59,735 bases of DNA from Sedimenticola sp. (lineage in GTDB: Bacteria; Pseudomonadota; Gammaproteobacteria; Chromatiales; Chromatiaceae), in NCBI GenBank assembly GCA_027083925.1, contig JALWMK010000051.1, positions 1-59,735 on the forward strand. The letters are read 5' to 3'. A program made the translations under genes and the position numbers. How positions within the stretch are numbered: the stretch's first letter is position 1; every line of letters begins with the position of its first letter. Below, in pieces: positions 1-11,800 of this stretch. Under the pieces are notes generated by a model. That model had not been told where the DNA came from, did not search any database, and worked only from the letters and a program-made list of their open reading frames with translations.

Positions 1-33
1 GCCGGGTTGTTTCTGGTGGGAGAGAATCGCCGC

Positions 34-51
34 ATGGGACGATTGTCCCAT
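34..51. terminator. Hairpin downstream of yhbY
   Basis: A perfect 7-bp stem (ATGGGAC / GTCCCAT) with a 4-nt loop lies 23 bp beyond the yhbY stop codon. No clear T-run follows on the minus strand, so it may be a transcript 3'-end structure rather than a true intrinsic terminator. Confidence 0.3.
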
Positions 52-74
52 CAGTTTGCAGGGGAATTCTGTGA

Positions 75-380
75 TCAGGGCAGCACAATCCTGGGTTTTT
101 CGCTATTGCGCCGAAACAGTACTGCCATATTGCCAATGCGCTGCACCAGTTTGGCATGGGTTTCGGCTATGATTTCCCGGATGATTTTATCTCTTTCGTC
201 CCGATCACCTGCGCTTACCTTGATTTTGATGAGCTCATGGAAATCCAGGGCAATGCTGATCTCTTCCAGCACGGATTCCCGTAACCCGTGCTGGCCGATC
301 ATGACCACTGGCTTCAGAGAATGGGCAAGGCCGCGCAAATGGCGGATCTGGGGGTTGGAAAGGGACACAAAAGACTCCAT
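75..380 (-). CDS. yhbY: YhbY-type CRM-domain RNA-binding protein (ribosome assembly)
   Basis: A 101-residue protein that is entirely one CRM (YhbY) domain, close to the 97 residues of the E. coli protein. It opens with SNPQIRHLRGLAHSLKPVV and has the signature GQHGLRESVLEEI around residues 29-41, corresponding to the GxxG loop used for RNA contact. The family binds pre-50S ribosomal particles and is thought to assist 23S rRNA maturation in the cytoplasm. It is divergent from rlmE across 117 bp, the same arrangement as in E. coli, where both neighbours act on the large subunit. The ATG at 380 is the only sensible start; the Shine-Dalgarno is weak. Identification is firm; the molecular role is known only from family studies. 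Confidence 0.93.
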   Translation of the reverse strand: MESFVSLSNPQIRHLRGLAHSLKPVVMIGQHGLRESVLEEISIALDFHELIKIKVSAGDRDERDKIIREIIAETHAKLVQRIGNMAVLFRRNSEKPRIVLP

Positions 381-462
381 GTTCGGGGCAGGTTGTCGGG
401 CGCTTATTCTACTCCTTCCCCCCTTGTTGGGGTGAAAACATTTTTTCCGGGCAAAAAACGGA

Positions 463-468
463 TATAAT
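463..468 (+). promoter_or_regulatory. Likely sigma-70 -10 box for rlmE-ftsH
   Basis: A perfect TATAAT hexamer lies 30 bp before the rlmE ATG in the yhbY/rlmE divergent gap. The -35 region is only a T-rich stretch around 440-446 and matches the consensus poorly, so the call rests on the -10 box and its position. Confidence 0.5.
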
Positions 469-497
469 CAAGCCTTTATTGCCACACATCTTCACCA

Positions 498-1118
498 ATG
501 GCACGATCAAAAAGCAGTCATCAATGGATGCAGCGCCATGTGAATGACGAATATGTACAGCGTGCCCGGCGTGACGGTTATCGCTCACGTGCCAGCTACA
601 AGCTGCTCGAACTGCAGGAGAAGGACAAAATCCTCAAGCCTGGGCAGGTAGTTGTGGATCTGGGGGCAGCTCCGGGTGGCTGGAGCCAGGTGGCGGTCGG
701 CATCGTTGGCGACCAGGGAAAGGTGCTGGCCATGGATATTCTGGAAATGGAAGCAATTCACGGCGTGGATTTCCTTCAGGGCGATTTTCGGGAGCAGGCA
801 GTGCTGGAAGTGCTGATCAGCCTGCTGGAAGGACGCGAGGTGGATGTGGTGCTTTCCGATATCGCACCAAATACCAGCGGGGTGAGGGTAGTGGATCAGC
901 CGCGCTCCATGTATTTGTGTGAACTGGCGTTGGATTTTGCCCGGAATACGCTCAAACCCGGCGGCGGTTTTGTCACCAAAATCTTTCAGGGTGAGGGTTT
1001 TGATGGCTTTATTCGTGATGCCCGCAGCAGCTTTACGCGGGTGCTGACCCGCAAGCCAAAGTCCTCCCGGCCGAAAAGCCGCGAAGTGTATGTGGTAGCA
1101 ACGGGCTATAAATCCTGA
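498..1118 (+). CDS. rlmE: 23S rRNA (uridine-2552 2'-O) methyltransferase RlmE (FtsJ/RrmJ)
   Basis: A 206-residue FtsJ-family SAM-dependent methyltransferase that 2'-O-methylates U2552 in the A loop of 23S rRNA, a late step in 50S assembly. The SAM-binding motif [15 protein letters not shown] is at about residues 51-65. The K-D-K-E catalytic tetrad is visible as K35 (SYKLLELQ), D in [10 protein letters not shown] in [13 protein letters not shown] and E in [11 protein letters not shown]. Length matches E. coli (209). It is followed 84 bp later by ftsH, as in most gammaproteobacteria, where rlmE and ftsH are co-transcribed. The ATG at 498 lies just downstream of the TATAAT box. Confidence 0.97.
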   Translation: MARSKSSHQWMQRHVNDEYVQRARRDGYRSRASYKLLELQEKDKILKPGQVVVDLGAAPGGWSQVAVGIVGDQGKVLAMDILEMEAIHGVDFLQGDFREQAVLEVLISLLEGREVDVVLSDIAPNTSGVRVVDQPRSMYLCELALDFARNTLKPGGGFVTKIFQGEGFDGFIRDARSSFTRVLTRKPKSSRPKSREVYVVATGYKS

Positions 1119-1202
1119 TATTTTCCGATACTGGAAAGAACGTAAATCCTTGGCCGATGTCTCACTGAAGGTACGGCAGGGAAATATTTGAGGAATCTTG
1201 TT

Positions 1203-3140
1203 TTGAACGATATGGCAAAAAACATTGTTCTGTGGGTTGTGATCGCCATCGTATTGATGACGGTGTTCAACAGCTTCAACGGACAAAAAAACCGCGCCCC
1301 GGCGATTTCCTATACCCAGTTTCTGGAGCAGGTGAAGCAGGGGAATGTGACCAGCGTGGTCATGCACGAAAGCGGGAAAATCGAGGGCACGACCTCTTCC
1401 GGCAGCACTTTCATCACCGAAAGCCCCCAGGATCCCGGCCTGGTGGGTGATTTACTCAAGGCCGGCGTGGATATCCGCGCCCAGCCGCCGGAGCAACCGT
1501 CCCTGCTCAAGCTTATCCTGATCAACTGGTTCCCCCTGATCGTCATCATTGGGTTGTGGATATTTTTCATGCGCCAGATGCAAGGCGGGGCTGGTGGTCG
1601 TGGCGCCATGTCATTCGGCAAGAGCAAGGCACGCATGCTCAGCGAAGATCAGGTCAAGGTGACTTTTGCCGACGTGGCCGGCGTGGAAGAAGCCAAGGAA
1701 GAAGTGCAGGAAGTGGTGGAGTTCCTCAAGGATCCTTCCAAATTTCAGCGTCTCGGTGGCAAGATTCCCAAGGGCGTGCTCATGGTGGGCGCGCCGGGTA
1801 CGGGTAAAACCCTGCTGGCCAAGGCGATTGCCGGAGAGGCCAAAGTGCCGTTTTTCACTATCTCCGGCTCGGATTTTGTGGAAATGTTCGTCGGCGTGGG
1901 TGCTTCGAGGGTGCGGGACATGTTTGAAACCGCGAAGAAGCATGCTCCCTGTATCATCTTCATCGACGAGATCGACGCAGTGGGCCGCCATCGTGGTGCG
2001 GGCCTGGGTGGCGGGCATGATGAGCGTGAACAGACCCTGAACCAGTTGCTGGTGGAAATGGACGGTTTCGAAGGCACCGAGGGTGTCATTGTTATTGCCG
2101 CCACCAACCGCCCGGATGTGCTGGATCCCGCCTTGCTACGTCCCGGCCGGTTCGACCGCCAGGTCACTGTGCCGTTGCCGGATGTGCGTGGCCGCGAGCA
2201 GATTCTCAAGGTGCATATGCGCAAGGTTCCCCTGGCCGATGACGTCAAGCCGTCACTGATTGCCCGGGGCACCCCGGGTTTCTCCGGTGCTGATCTTGCC
2301 AATCTGGTGAATGAGGCGGCGCTCATGGCCGCCCGCGAGAACAGCAAGGATGTGCGCATGACGCACTTCGAGGCCGCCAAAGACAAGATCATGATGGGTG
2401 CGGAGCGCCGCTCCATGGTGATGAAGGACGAAGAGAAGAAACAGACCGCCTATCACGAAGCAGGCCATGCCATCGTTGGCTTGAAAGTGCCTTCTCATGA
2501 CCCTGTATACAAGGTCAGCATCATCCCGCGGGGACGGGCGCTCGGCGTCACCATGTTTCTGCCCGAAGAGGACAGATACAGCCAGAGCCGCGAATTGCTG
2601 GAGAGCCAGATCTCCAGCCTCTATGGCGGGCGCATTGCCGAGGAGCTGGTATTTGGCGACGATCACGTCACCACCGGCGCATCCAACGATATCAAGCGCG
2701 CCACAGAGATTGCGCGCAACATGGTCACCCGCTGGGGGCTGTCGGATCGCCTCGGCCCCCTGGCCTATGGCGAAGAAGAAGAGGAAGTGTTCCTCGGGCG
2801 CTCGGTTACCCAGCACAAGAATGTTTCGGATGAGACCGCGCATGTTATCGACGAGGAGATTCGCAACATCATCGACCGCAACTATGATCGCTCCCGGCGC
2901 ATTCTGAAGGAAAACATCGACAAGCTGCACGCCATGGCAGAGGCGTTGATCAAGTACGAAACCATCGATGCCCAGCAGATCAAGGATATTATGGCAGGCC
3001 GTGTGCCGCGCCCGCCGGCGGACTGGGATGATGACTCGTCCACAAGCTCTGGTGGCAGCGCCGTGGTGGCGGATGAGGCTCCCCGGGAAAGGAAGAAAGA
3101 GGATCCGGTGATCGATCCGGATCCTGCCGGTCAGCACTGA
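1203..3140 (+). CDS. ftsH: ATP-dependent zinc metalloprotease FtsH
   Basis: A membrane-anchored AAA+ zinc protease of 645 residues that degrades membrane and short-lived cytosolic proteins. It has two N-terminal membrane helices ([15 protein letters not shown] and [19 protein letters not shown]), the Walker A motif GAPGTGKT, Walker [12 protein letters not shown], the second region of homology [20 protein letters not shown] and the zinc site HEAGH in the M41 domain. The tail ends in a charged, disordered segment. I place the start at TTG 1203 (MNDMAKN...) because GAGG at 1190-1193 lies 9 nt before it. ATG 1212 is the alternative, and a TTG further upstream at 1188 overlaps the Shine-Dalgarno. 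A terminator follows at 3157-3188. Confidence 0.97.
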   Translation: MNDMAKNIVLWVVIAIVLMTVFNSFNGQKNRAPAISYTQFLEQVKQGNVTSVVMHESGKIEGTTSSGSTFITESPQDPGLVGDLLKAGVDIRAQPPEQPSLLKLILINWFPLIVIIGLWIFFMRQMQGGAGGRGAMSFGKSKARMLSEDQVKVTFADVAGVEEAKEEVQEVVEFLKDPSKFQRLGGKIPKGVLMVGAPGTGKTLLAKAIAGEAKVPFFTISGSDFVEMFVGVGASRVRDMFETAKKHAPCIIFIDEIDAVGRHRGAGLGGGHDEREQTLNQLLVEMDGFEGTEGVIVIAATNRPDVLDPALLRPGRFDRQVTVPLPDVRGREQILKVHMRKVPLADDVKPSLIARGTPGFSGADLANLVNEAALMAARENSKDVRMTHFEAAKDKIMMGAERRSMVMKDEEKKQTAYHEAGHAIVGLKVPSHDPVYKVSIIPRGRALGVTMFLPEEDRYSQSRELLESQISSLYGGRIAEELVFGDDHVTTGASNDIKRATEIARNMVTRWGLSDRLGPLAYGEEEEEVFLGRSVTQHKNVSDETAHVIDEEIRNIIDRNYDRSRRILKENIDKLHAMAEALIKYETIDAQQIKDIMAGRVPRPPADWDDDSSTSSGGSAVVADEAPRERKKEDPVIDPDPAGQH

Positions 3141-3156
3141 TCTACGGTTGGTTGCA

Positions 3157-3188
3157 GGCGGAGTTTTCCCAGGGAGCTCCGCCTTTTT
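3157..3188 (+). terminator. Intrinsic terminator after ftsH
   Basis: A perfect 7-bp stem, GGCGGAG (3157-3163) with CTCCGCC (3177-3183), has a 13-nt loop and is followed directly by TTTTT (3184-3188). It lies 16 bp past the ftsH stop and only a few bases before the folP start codon, so it would partly insulate folP-glmM from ftsH. It also argues against a folP start upstream of 3189. Confidence 0.75.
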
Positions 3189-3190
3189 CA

Positions 3191-4027
3191 ATGGCTATGA
3201 GAATGGATTGCAACGGCAAGATACTGGATCTGGACAGCCCCGGCGTTATGGGGATACTCAACGTCACCCCTGATTCGTTCTCCGATGGCGGAAAACACCT
3301 GCGTCCCGAGGCCGCTGTCGCCCAGGCCTTGCAGATGGCGGAAGCTGGCGCTGCCATTGTTGATGTAGGTGGCGAATCCACAAGGCCGGGAGCCGCACCT
3401 GTGTCGGTTCAGGAAGAACTGGATCGGGTCATTCCCGTGATCGAGATGCTGGCGGCCCGGTTGGAGATCCCGATTTCCATTGACACCAGCAAGGCGGAAG
3501 TAATGCGCGCCGCCGTACAGGCAGGTGCTGGCCTGATCAACGATGTGAACGCATTAAGGGGGAAGGGGGCCTTGCAGCAGGCGGTGCAACTGGGCGTTCC
3601 CGTATGCCTCATGCATATGCAGGGCCAGCCCCGAACCATGCAGCAGGCACCTGCATACCGTAGTGTGCTGGAGGAGGTACATGCCTTTCTTGCTCAACGT
3701 ATTGCAGTTTGCGTGGATCATGGGATTGCACGGCAGCGCATACTGATTGATCCCGGATTCGGTTTTGGCAAGACTCTTGAACACAATCTTGAGTTGCTTC
3801 GCCATCTTGGTGCGCTTGAAGAACTGAACTGTCCGCTGCTGGTGGGCTTGTCACGCAAGACCATGCTTGGCACGCTCACGGGCCGGGAGCCGGCACAAAG
3901 GGTCGCGGCCAGCGTTGCTGCGGCGATTCTCGCGGTGGAAAGGGGAGCGAGTATCGTGCGTGCGCATGATGTGGAGGAAACCGTGGATGCACTGAAAATA
4001 CTGGAAGCAGTAACAAGGGAGTCTTAG
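3191..4027 (+). CDS. folP: Dihydropteroate synthase FolP
   Basis: A TIM-barrel enzyme joining 6-hydroxymethyl-dihydropterin pyrophosphate to p-aminobenzoate to give dihydropteroate, the sulfonamide target of folate synthesis. The diagnostic N-terminal motif VMGILNVTPDSFSDGG and the pterin motif GGESTRPGA are present. Also seen are IDTSKAEV, the NDVNALRG loop and GFGFGKTLEHN. With the ATG at 3191 it has 278 residues, against 282 in E. coli. ATG codons at 3197 and 3203 are equally in frame and 3197 aligns best with the E. coli start. TTG 3152 is excluded because the ftsH terminator would lie inside the gene. It ends 3 bp before glmM, so the two are translationally linked. Confidence 0.95.
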   Translation: MAMRMDCNGKILDLDSPGVMGILNVTPDSFSDGGKHLRPEAAVAQALQMAEAGAAIVDVGGESTRPGAAPVSVQEELDRVIPVIEMLAARLEIPISIDTSKAEVMRAAVQAGAGLINDVNALRGKGALQQAVQLGVPVCLMHMQGQPRTMQQAPAYRSVLEEVHAFLAQRIAVCVDHGIARQRILIDPGFGFGKTLEHNLELLRHLGALEELNCPLLVGLSRKTMLGTLTGREPAQRVAASVAAAILAVERGASIVRAHDVEETVDALKILEAVTRES

Positions 4028-4030
4028 CTG

Positions 4031-5383
4031 ATGAAAACAAGAAAATATTTTGGAACCGATGGCATACGCGGCCGGGTCGGTGAAGGCAGGATCAATCCGG
4101 AATTCGTGCTCAAGCTGGGCTGGGCTGCTGGCCGGGTTCTGGGCAACGGTGGTTCAGGAAAGGTGCTTATTGGCAAGGACACGCGCATCTCCGGCTATCT
4201 GTTCGAGGCGGCGCTGGAAGCAGGATTGGTAGCAGCTGGCATGGATATTCGCCTGCTCGGGCCCATGCCCACACCAGGCATTGCCTACCTGACGCGCACC
4301 CTGCATGCATCGGCTGGCATTGTCATCAGTGCCTCTCACAATCCCTACTATGACAATGGCATCAAGTTCTTTTCCTCCTCTGGCACCAAGCTGCCGGATG
4401 AGATGGAAAAGGCCATCGAGGCCGAGCTGGAAAAGCCCCTGGTGACAGTGGATTCCGCGAACCTGGGCAAGGCGCTCCGGGTGGAGGACGCTGCGGGCCG
4501 CTATATAGAATTCTGCAAGAGTACCGTACCCCATCATCTGGATCTGTCTGGCCTCAAGATTGTGGTCGATTGTGCCAATGGCGCCACCTACCACATTGCC
4601 CCCCCGGTGCTGGAAGAGCTTGGTGCGCAGGCTGTGGTGATCGGCGCTGAGCCGGATGGCTTCAATATCAATCGGGAAATCGGCTCGACACACCCGGAGG
4701 CATTGCAGCAGGCGGTATTGCAGAATCAGGCGGATGTGGGCATCGCCCTGGATGGTGATGGGGATCGTTTGATCATGGTTGACCATACTGGCGCGATTGT
4801 TGATGGTGACGGCATTCTGTACATCATTGCCCGCTCACGCATGACGCATCCTGACGGCCTCAAGGGGCCGGTGGTAGGCACTACCATGAGCAACCTGGGA
4901 CTGGAGCTTGCGCTCAATGAACTGGGCGTGGAATTGCAGCGTACGGATGTGGGGGACCGCTACATTCTGGCTGCTCTGGATGCCAACAAGTGGGTATTGG
5001 GGGGCGAGCCTTCCGGGCATATCATTTGCCGGGACCGCACTTCAACCGGGGATGGCATCGTTGCCGCATTGCAAGTGCTTGCAGCAATGGTAATGAGCGA
5101 CTCCAGCCTGCATGACCTGAGCATGGGGATGCAGCGCCTGCCGCAGATCCTGGTGAACGTGGATCTGGGAAAAGCCCTGCCGGCAGTGATCATGGAGAAT
5201 GATCAGGTGCAAAAATCCGTCAAGGCGGCGGAAGCGACCCTGGGCGATGACGGGCGTGTATTGCTGCGCCCGTCGGGGACAGAACCTTTGATCCGGGTGA
5301 TGGTGGAGGGGAAAGATGCGCCTCTGGTCACGCGGCTGGCCAACGAAATCGCAGAGACCGTCAAGAGGATGACCCCAGCCTGA
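4031..5383 (+). CDS. glmM: Phosphoglucosamine mutase GlmM
   Basis: A 450-residue alpha-D-phosphohexomutase converting glucosamine-6-phosphate to glucosamine-1-phosphate on the way to UDP-GlcNAc for peptidoglycan and LPS. The active-site phosphoserine motif [15 protein letters not shown] is near residue 100. The metal loop DGDGDR occurs mid-protein, the sugar loop GEPSGH near residue 325, and the phosphate loop [15 protein letters not shown] near the C-terminus. It starts [13 protein letters not shown], the family hallmark. It follows folP by 3 bp. Its stop codon lies inside a 20-bp palindrome (5379-5398) that recurs elsewhere in the window. Confidence 0.97.
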   Translation: MKTRKYFGTDGIRGRVGEGRINPEFVLKLGWAAGRVLGNGGSGKVLIGKDTRISGYLFEAALEAGLVAAGMDIRLLGPMPTPGIAYLTRTLHASAGIVISASHNPYYDNGIKFFSSSGTKLPDEMEKAIEAELEKPLVTVDSANLGKALRVEDAAGRYIEFCKSTVPHHLDLSGLKIVVDCANGATYHIAPPVLEELGAQAVVIGAEPDGFNINREIGSTHPEALQQAVLQNQADVGIALDGDGDRLIMVDHTGAIVDGDGILYIIARSRMTHPDGLKGPVVGTTMSNLGLELALNELGVELQRTDVGDRYILAALDANKWVLGGEPSGHIICRDRTSTGDGIVAALQVLAAMVMSDSSLHDLSMGMQRLPQILVNVDLGKALPAVIMENDQVQKSVKAAEATLGDDGRVLLRPSGTEPLIRVMVEGKDAPLVTRLANEIAETVKRMTPA

Positions 5384-5399
5384 ATCCATGGGTTCAGGC
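5378..5399. repeat. Intergenic palindrome, copy 1
   Basis: CCTGAATCCATGGGTTCAGG (5379-5398, with one further G/C pair outside) folds into a hairpin and includes the glmM TGA stop. Related sequences occur at 37604-37621 and 40280-40299. It lies between convergent glmM and ald and has no T-run, so it is either a transcript 3' structure or a protein-binding palindrome. Confidence 0.5.
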
Positions 5400-5404
5400 C
5401 CAGC

Positions 5405-6463
5405 TTAGTGATGGATCAGGGCCGGATGCACAATGGAGCCGTTTGCCACATTGACCGCAGCATTCAGCACGGCATTGTCTTTCCATCTTCTGTTTGCCAG
5501 ACTAAGGGAATAGGGCAGGAGGCTTGCTGACAAGGCAATGGAAGCTGTTCTTGGCACTGCTCCGGGGATATTGGTTACACAGAAATGCAATGCGCCGCAT
5601 TCCGTGTATATGGGTGTTGTGTAGGTGGTGGGTCTGGTGGTTTCGATGCATCCCCCCTGATCCACGGCGATGTCCACGATGACGCTGCCAGCCTGCATGG
5701 AACAAACCTGTTCCCGGCTGATGATTTTCGGTGCTTTGGCGCCGGGTATGAGTACTGCTCCGATAAGGAGGTCAGCCTGTTTGACATGGCAGGAGAGCGC
5801 TTCCTGGTAGGGATACAGTGCCGTAATATTGCTTGCCATGTTCATCATGGCATCGAGTTTGTGCGCCTGCTTGTCGAAAACAACAACTTCTGCCCCCATG
5901 CCGGCGGCAAGACTGGCGGCATTGCTCCCTGCATTGCCAGCGCCAAGAACTACCACCTTGCCCCGCTCCACGCCGGGAAGCCCGCCCAGCATCAGCCCCT
6001 TTCCTCCGCACGGGCTGTGCAGGTAGTGGGCGCCCGCCTGGACGGCAATGCGGCCCGCGATATTGCTCATGGGAGCAAGAATGGGGAGTCCGTATTGATC
6101 CTGCACGGTTTCAAAGGCAATGGCAGTCAGTCCGATGTCGCATAGTTTCTGTGTGAGAGCCGGCAAGGCGGCGAGATGCAGAAAACTGAATAGCCGGTGA
6201 TCCCTGCGCAGCAGATCCAGTTCCTCGCCAACAGGCTCCTTGACCTTGATGATGAGCTGTCCTTTTTCGTAGACCGCCGCTGCATCGGGCAATATTCGTA
6301 CACCGGCACGGACATACTCTTCATCGGAAAAGCCGCTAGCCTTGCCAGCCCCCGCCTGGATATAGGCCTCATGACCGGCATGCACCAGATCTGCCGCTGC
6401 ATCGGGAATCAGGGCGACCCTGCCCTCAAAGGGCCTGATCTCTTTGGGTATGCCAATTCTCAT
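5405..6463 (-). CDS. ald: Alanine dehydrogenase
   Basis: A 352-residue NAD-dependent alanine dehydrogenase interconverting L-alanine with pyruvate and ammonia. It starts MRIGIPKEIRPFEGRVALIP, the AlaDh/PNT N-terminal signature. The substrate-site lysine segment KVKEP and the dinucleotide fold VVVLGAGNAGSNAA (about residues 170-183) are clear. Further motifs are DKQAHKLDAM, VLIPGAKAPKIIS and DIAVDQGGC. It is slightly shorter than the usual ~370 residues, mainly at the C-terminus. It is convergent with glmM and divergent from trxB over 54 bp. It could serve alanine catabolism or redox balancing; the context does not say which. Confidence 0.93.
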   Translation of the reverse strand: MRIGIPKEIRPFEGRVALIPDAAADLVHAGHEAYIQAGAGKASGFSDEEYVRAGVRILPDAAAVYEKGQLIIKVKEPVGEELDLLRRDHRLFSFLHLAALPALTQKLCDIGLTAIAFETVQDQYGLPILAPMSNIAGRIAVQAGAHYLHSPCGGKGLMLGGLPGVERGKVVVLGAGNAGSNAASLAAGMGAEVVVFDKQAHKLDAMMNMASNITALYPYQEALSCHVKQADLLIGAVLIPGAKAPKIISREQVCSMQAGSVIVDIAVDQGGCIETTRPTTYTTPIYTECGALHFCVTNIPGAVPRTASIALSASLLPYSLSLANRRWKDNAVLNAAVNVANGSIVHPALIHH

Positions 6464-6484
6464 GTGTTAGGATTTGCCGCATAA

Positions 6485-7474
<990 letters not shown>

Positions 7475-7477
7475 TAC

Positions 7478-8173
7478 TTGCTGTTCTCCCTGGATGATAC
7501 CCAGCCGGGCGAACCTTTTCCCGACCCTTCATTGGCGGAAACAGACCCTGATGGCCTGCTGGCCGTGGGAGGCGATCTGTCCACCGAACGTATTGTCCAA
7601 GCCTATCGCCAGGGAATTTTTCCTTGGTACGGGGACTCCCAGCCGCTATTGTGGTGGAGTCCGGATCCGCGTATGGTGCTTTTTCCGGATGAACTGCATG
7701 TCAGCCGCAGCCTGGCCAGGGCGATGCGCAAAGAGCACTTTCAGGTCACTTTTGACCAGGCGTTCGACCGGGTAATCGAGGCATGCGCACAGCCGCGGGA
7801 AAGGGGTGACGGCACCTGGCTGATGCCGGAAATGATTGCTGCCTATCGGCTCTTGCATCAGCAGGGTATTGCACATTCTGTAGAAGCATGGCAAAAGGGC
7901 GCGCTGGTTGGGGGACTCTACGGAAACGCTCTTGGAAGCGTGTTTTTCGGGGAATCCATGTTTACCCATATGCCGAATGCATCCAAGGTGGCCTTTGTCT
8001 GCCTGGTTCGCAGCCTCAAGAGTGCGGGCTTCCCGCTGGTTGACTGTCAGGTATATACGCCGCATCTGCAATCCCTGGGAGCGCGTTTGATTCCCCGGGA
8101 TGAGTTCCTGTCCCTGATTGGCGGTGCTGTGGATGATCCACAACGCTTTCCGGCAGATGTATCGTGCGCATGA
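7478..8173 (+). CDS. aat: Leucyl/phenylalanyl-tRNA--protein transferase Aat
   Basis: A 231-residue cytosolic transferase that adds Leu or Phe from aminoacyl-tRNA to proteins with N-terminal Arg or Lys, marking them for ClpS-ClpAP. Family motifs include [11 protein letters not shown], the nearly invariant [26 protein letters not shown]...[20 protein letters not shown], and [15 protein letters not shown] at the C-terminus. The start is TTG 7478, 3 bp after trxB, with GGAGA at 7465-7469 suitably spaced; no in-frame ATG would preserve the N-terminus. Its stop overlaps the next start as ATGA. Its adaptor and unfoldase partners (clpS, clpA) are at 45-47.7 kb. Confidence 0.96.
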   Translation: MLFSLDDTQPGEPFPDPSLAETDPDGLLAVGGDLSTERIVQAYRQGIFPWYGDSQPLLWWSPDPRMVLFPDELHVSRSLARAMRKEHFQVTFDQAFDRVIEACAQPRERGDGTWLMPEMIAAYRLLHQQGIAHSVEAWQKGALVGGLYGNALGSVFFGESMFTHMPNASKVAFVCLVRSLKSAGFPLVDCQVYTPHLQSLGARLIPRDEFLSLIGGAVDDPQRFPADVSCA

Positions 8174-8877
8174 ATCTCGGCTTGAGCCAGGAGCATCTTT
8201 GCAGTTATCTGCAGCAGAAGATGTCCCGTTCCCTGATGGTGATGGATGAAGCGCTGCTTTCCCCCCAGGTTTATGATGCCCTGCTTGCCCACGGTTATCG
8301 CCGTAGCGGAGAATATGTCTACCGTCCCTGGTGCGATGACTGCAGGCAATGCCATGCGGTGCGGGTGCCCGTAAGACGCTTTCGTCCCAGCCGCAGCCAG
8401 CGCCGCTGCGGGAAAGTAAATCAGGATCTGGATGTGAACTGGCATCCGGGAGAACTGACGGAGGAACAGCATGCGCTGTATCTGTCCTATCAGGACCATC
8501 GTCATGCCGACAGCTCCATGGCGGGTGCCAGCTTGGCGGAAATCGAAGCCTTTCTGCTTGCAGGCTGGAGCAATGTGCGTTTCCTGGAGATGCGCCTGAA
8601 CCGGGAGTTGCTGGCGGTGGCGGTAACGGATTTTCAGCCACAGAGCCTGTCGGCGGTGTATACCTTTTTCCACCCGGACATGGGCAGGCGCTCTCTGGGA
8701 AACTACGCTGTATTGCAGCAGATTCTCCAGGCCCGTGGTTTGGGAAAGAGCTGGTTATATCTGGGATACTGGATTCCGGATTGTCGCAAAATGGCCTACA
8801 AGTCTGTATTCCGACCCCTTGAAGTACGGCGATCCATGCAGGAAATGCAGGACGAAAAATGGATTGAGCAATGCTGA
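8170..8877 (+). CDS. bpt: Aspartate/glutamate leucyltransferase Bpt (Ate-like)
   Basis: A 235-residue bacterial relative of eukaryotic arginyl-tRNA-protein transferase. The characterised Vibrio vulnificus enzyme attaches Leu to N-terminal Asp or Glu. The N-terminal Cys cluster is visible: CSYL near residue 11, then [18 protein letters not shown], a CxxC arrangement. The C-terminal GNAT-like part contains [29 protein letters not shown] 8170 overlaps the aat stop (ATGA), giving translational coupling; GTG 8164 is the alternative. Together with aat it covers both secondary N-degron branches. Its end overlaps recC by 7 bp. Confidence 0.95.
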   Translation: MNLGLSQEHLCSYLQQKMSRSLMVMDEALLSPQVYDALLAHGYRRSGEYVYRPWCDDCRQCHAVRVPVRRFRPSRSQRRCGKVNQDLDVNWHPGELTEEQHALYLSYQDHRHADSSMAGASLAEIEAFLLAGWSNVRFLEMRLNRELLAVAVTDFQPQSLSAVYTFFHPDMGRRSLGNYAVLQQILQARGLGKSWLYLGYWIPDCRKMAYKSVFRPLEVRRSMQEMQDEKWIEQC

Positions 8878-11800
8878 ATGTCTACCCGTCCAACCGGCTG
8901 GAAGATCTGGCGCAACTGCTGGATGCGGTGCTGCAAACGCCAAAGTCCAATCTGCTGCAGCCGGATATTGTGCTGGTGCAAAACGGCGGCATGCAGCACT
9001 GGCTGAATTTGCGGCTGGCGCAGCAGCGCGGCATTAGCATGAATCTGGATTTTCGTCTTCCGGCGAGTTTTTTCTGGCAGATCATCCGCGAGATTTTGGG
9101 CAGGGAGTCGGTACCGGATCTTTCTCCGTACTCCCGTGAAGTATTGTGCTGGCGCCTGTATGACCTGCTGGCGGATGCTGTCGTCACGGAGAACCCCCTG
9201 TGCCGGGAACCAGGCAATTACTGGCAGAATGCCCAGGGTTCCCCCCACAGTCTGCGTTTTCAGCTGGCCAGAGAACTGGCGGATTTGTTCGAACAGTATT
9301 TGATCTACCGGCCGGACTGGATCAGGGCCTGGGACAGGGGAGAAACCCCGCACTGGCAAGCATTTGTCTGGCAGCAGCTGGTGGCCGGGGTTCCTGACCA
9401 CCCACTCAAACTATTACAACGGGCGGCAAGGGAAATGCCACAGGCAACCCGCCGGCTGCCGCAGCGCCTGTTTGTATTCGGCATCAATGCCCTGGCGCCC
9501 CTGTGGCTGGATTTTCTGGGAACCCTCGGCAGCTATGTCCAGGTGCATTTGTTTCACCTGAATCCCTGTGTCGACTATTGGGGGGATGTGCGCAGCGAAA
9601 AGCAACTGAGCCGCTGGCTCGAAAGTGACGAGAACAGCATGGACATCAATCCCCTGCTGGGAAATCTGGGTGCACAGGGGCGGGAATTTCTTTCCTTGCT
9701 GCAAGAACAGCCCACAACGGAATTTCCCGTCTTCGATCCACCATTGAGACCGGATGCACCGGACAGTCTGTTGCATCACCTGCAAATGGATATTTTCAGC
9801 CTGGACGATGCGCGCCGGCGTCCTTCTGATCTGCGTGATGACAGCATCACCCTGGTGTCTGCGCACTCGGCGTTGCGGGAAGTGCAGGCGTTGCATGACT
9901 GGTTGCTGCACCAGTTCAATCAGGATGACAGCCTCGTCCCGGCGGATGTGCTGGTGACCTGTCCGCAAATAGAAGACTATGCCCCGGCGGTACAGGCGGT
10001 TTTTGGCAGTATCCGGGAGCGCGGTGATGCACAATCTCCAAGACTTCCCTGCTCCATTGCAGACCGGGCACTACGGGATGAAGAACCCCTGGTGGCGGCG
10101 TTTGCAGAACTGCTGGATTTGCCGGACAGCCGCTTTCAGGTATCGCAGATACTGGGCCTGATGCGATTGCCGGCAGTGCAAAAACAGTTTGCTATTTTGG
10201 ATGAGGATCTGCCTGCTATCGAGGGCTGGCTGGAACAGGCGGCGGTGCACTGGGGCCTGGACGGCAGACACAGGCAGCAGATACTGGGTATGCAAAGCCA
10301 CAGCGAGCGCTTTACCTGGAAGCAGGGCCTGGAGCGTTTGCTCCAGGGATTTGCCTGGGGGCATGAACCTGCAATCTATGACGGCCGCTTGTTGCTTCCA
10401 GATGTGACAGGAGAAGAAGCCCTGCTGTTGGGAAAGCTGCTGCAGCTTATTGAGGGGTTGAAGTGCTATGCGCACAAGCTGCATCTCCCGCGCAAGGCGA
10501 CTGCCTGGCAAACGTTGTTGCTGGAGATGCATGGCTGGCTGTTCGGGATCGACGCCGGGGAGGAACAGGCACAGCAGCTGGTTGTCACCACCATTGATGA
10601 ACTGGGGGAATACACCCAGGCAGCGGGTTTTGAACAGGAAATACCCCTGCCCGTGATTCGTGATTGGCTGCGGGACGGTTTTTCCCGCCCCGAACCGGGG
10701 CGGCAGTTTCTACTGGGGCAGGTAAGTTTTTGTTCCATGATTCCCATGCGCAGTGTGCCGTTCCGCATCATTGCCGTGCTGGGGCTGAACACCGGTGAAT
10801 TTCCCCGCCAGCGACCTCCCCGGGGGTTCGACCTGATGGCCCGGGAAACGCCCCGTGCCGGGGATCGTTCCCGGCGAGGGGATGATCGCTATTTGTTTCT
10901 CGAAACGCTGATTTCCGCCAGGGAAAAACTGTACCTTAGCTATCAGGGGAAGGATGTTAAAACCAACCTGCTGCGGGAGCCATCCCTGGTGCTGAAGGAA
11001 TTGATGGACTACTTGCAGCAGGGCTACAGCTGGTTTATGTCCGGGACTGCTGCGGATCTGATGCAGCTGCCGCTACAGCCTTTCAGTGCGGAAAACTATA
11101 TGGAGAAAACCGGCAGGGAATCGGCTTTCCACTCGTTTGATTCCGGATGGTTATCCTTGCTGCAAAGCCGGGGAGAACGAAACCAGATGCGCCTGCCGCC
11201 GGTTGAGGATGGCGAAACGGAGTTGCAGCTGGAAACGCTGTTGCAGTTTTTCTCGCATCCTCCCCGTTATTTTGCCCAGCTGCAGTTGGGCTTGTACCTG
11301 GGAGCGGACAACCCGGGAGGCCCAGAGGATCAGGAGCCTTTTTCGGCCAGCCATCTGGATCGCTATCTGCTTCAGGAGCAGCTGGTGCAAAGCCACCTGG
11401 AAGGCGGAAGTGACAAGGAAATATTGCAGCAGGCCAGACTCAGTGGCCAGCTGCCGGAAACCCCCGTGATTGATGAGATACTGGAGAGCTGGGCGCAACA
11501 GGCCAGTGATTTCGCAAAACAGGTTGCCATGCAAGGTGGGGCCGGGCTTGTTGCAGTGGATGCAGAGATCGAACTGCAGGGGCAAAAGCTGTTGGTGAGC
11601 CTTCCCCGGGCTGGTGACGGGCTGCTGTTTTACCGCCTCGCCAGCGCAAAGGGAAAAGATGACATGCGCCTGTGGCTGCACCATCTGCTCGCCCAGTGCC
11701 TGCCGGGGGGTGAGCCGCTGGTGACCCGGGGCATATTCCGCCATGGAACCAGGCTGGGGAAGTTTCGCCAGGTAGTGTTTGCGCCGGTGGAAAATGCACC

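Noticed and set aside
585..1367. A 260-codon antisense frame across rlmE and the ftsH start
   Set aside because: It overlaps two certain genes on the opposite strand and its translation resembles nothing.
3152..3190. An upstream TTG start for folP
   Set aside because: The ftsH intrinsic terminator (3157-3188) would lie within the coding region, and the extra residues are not conserved.
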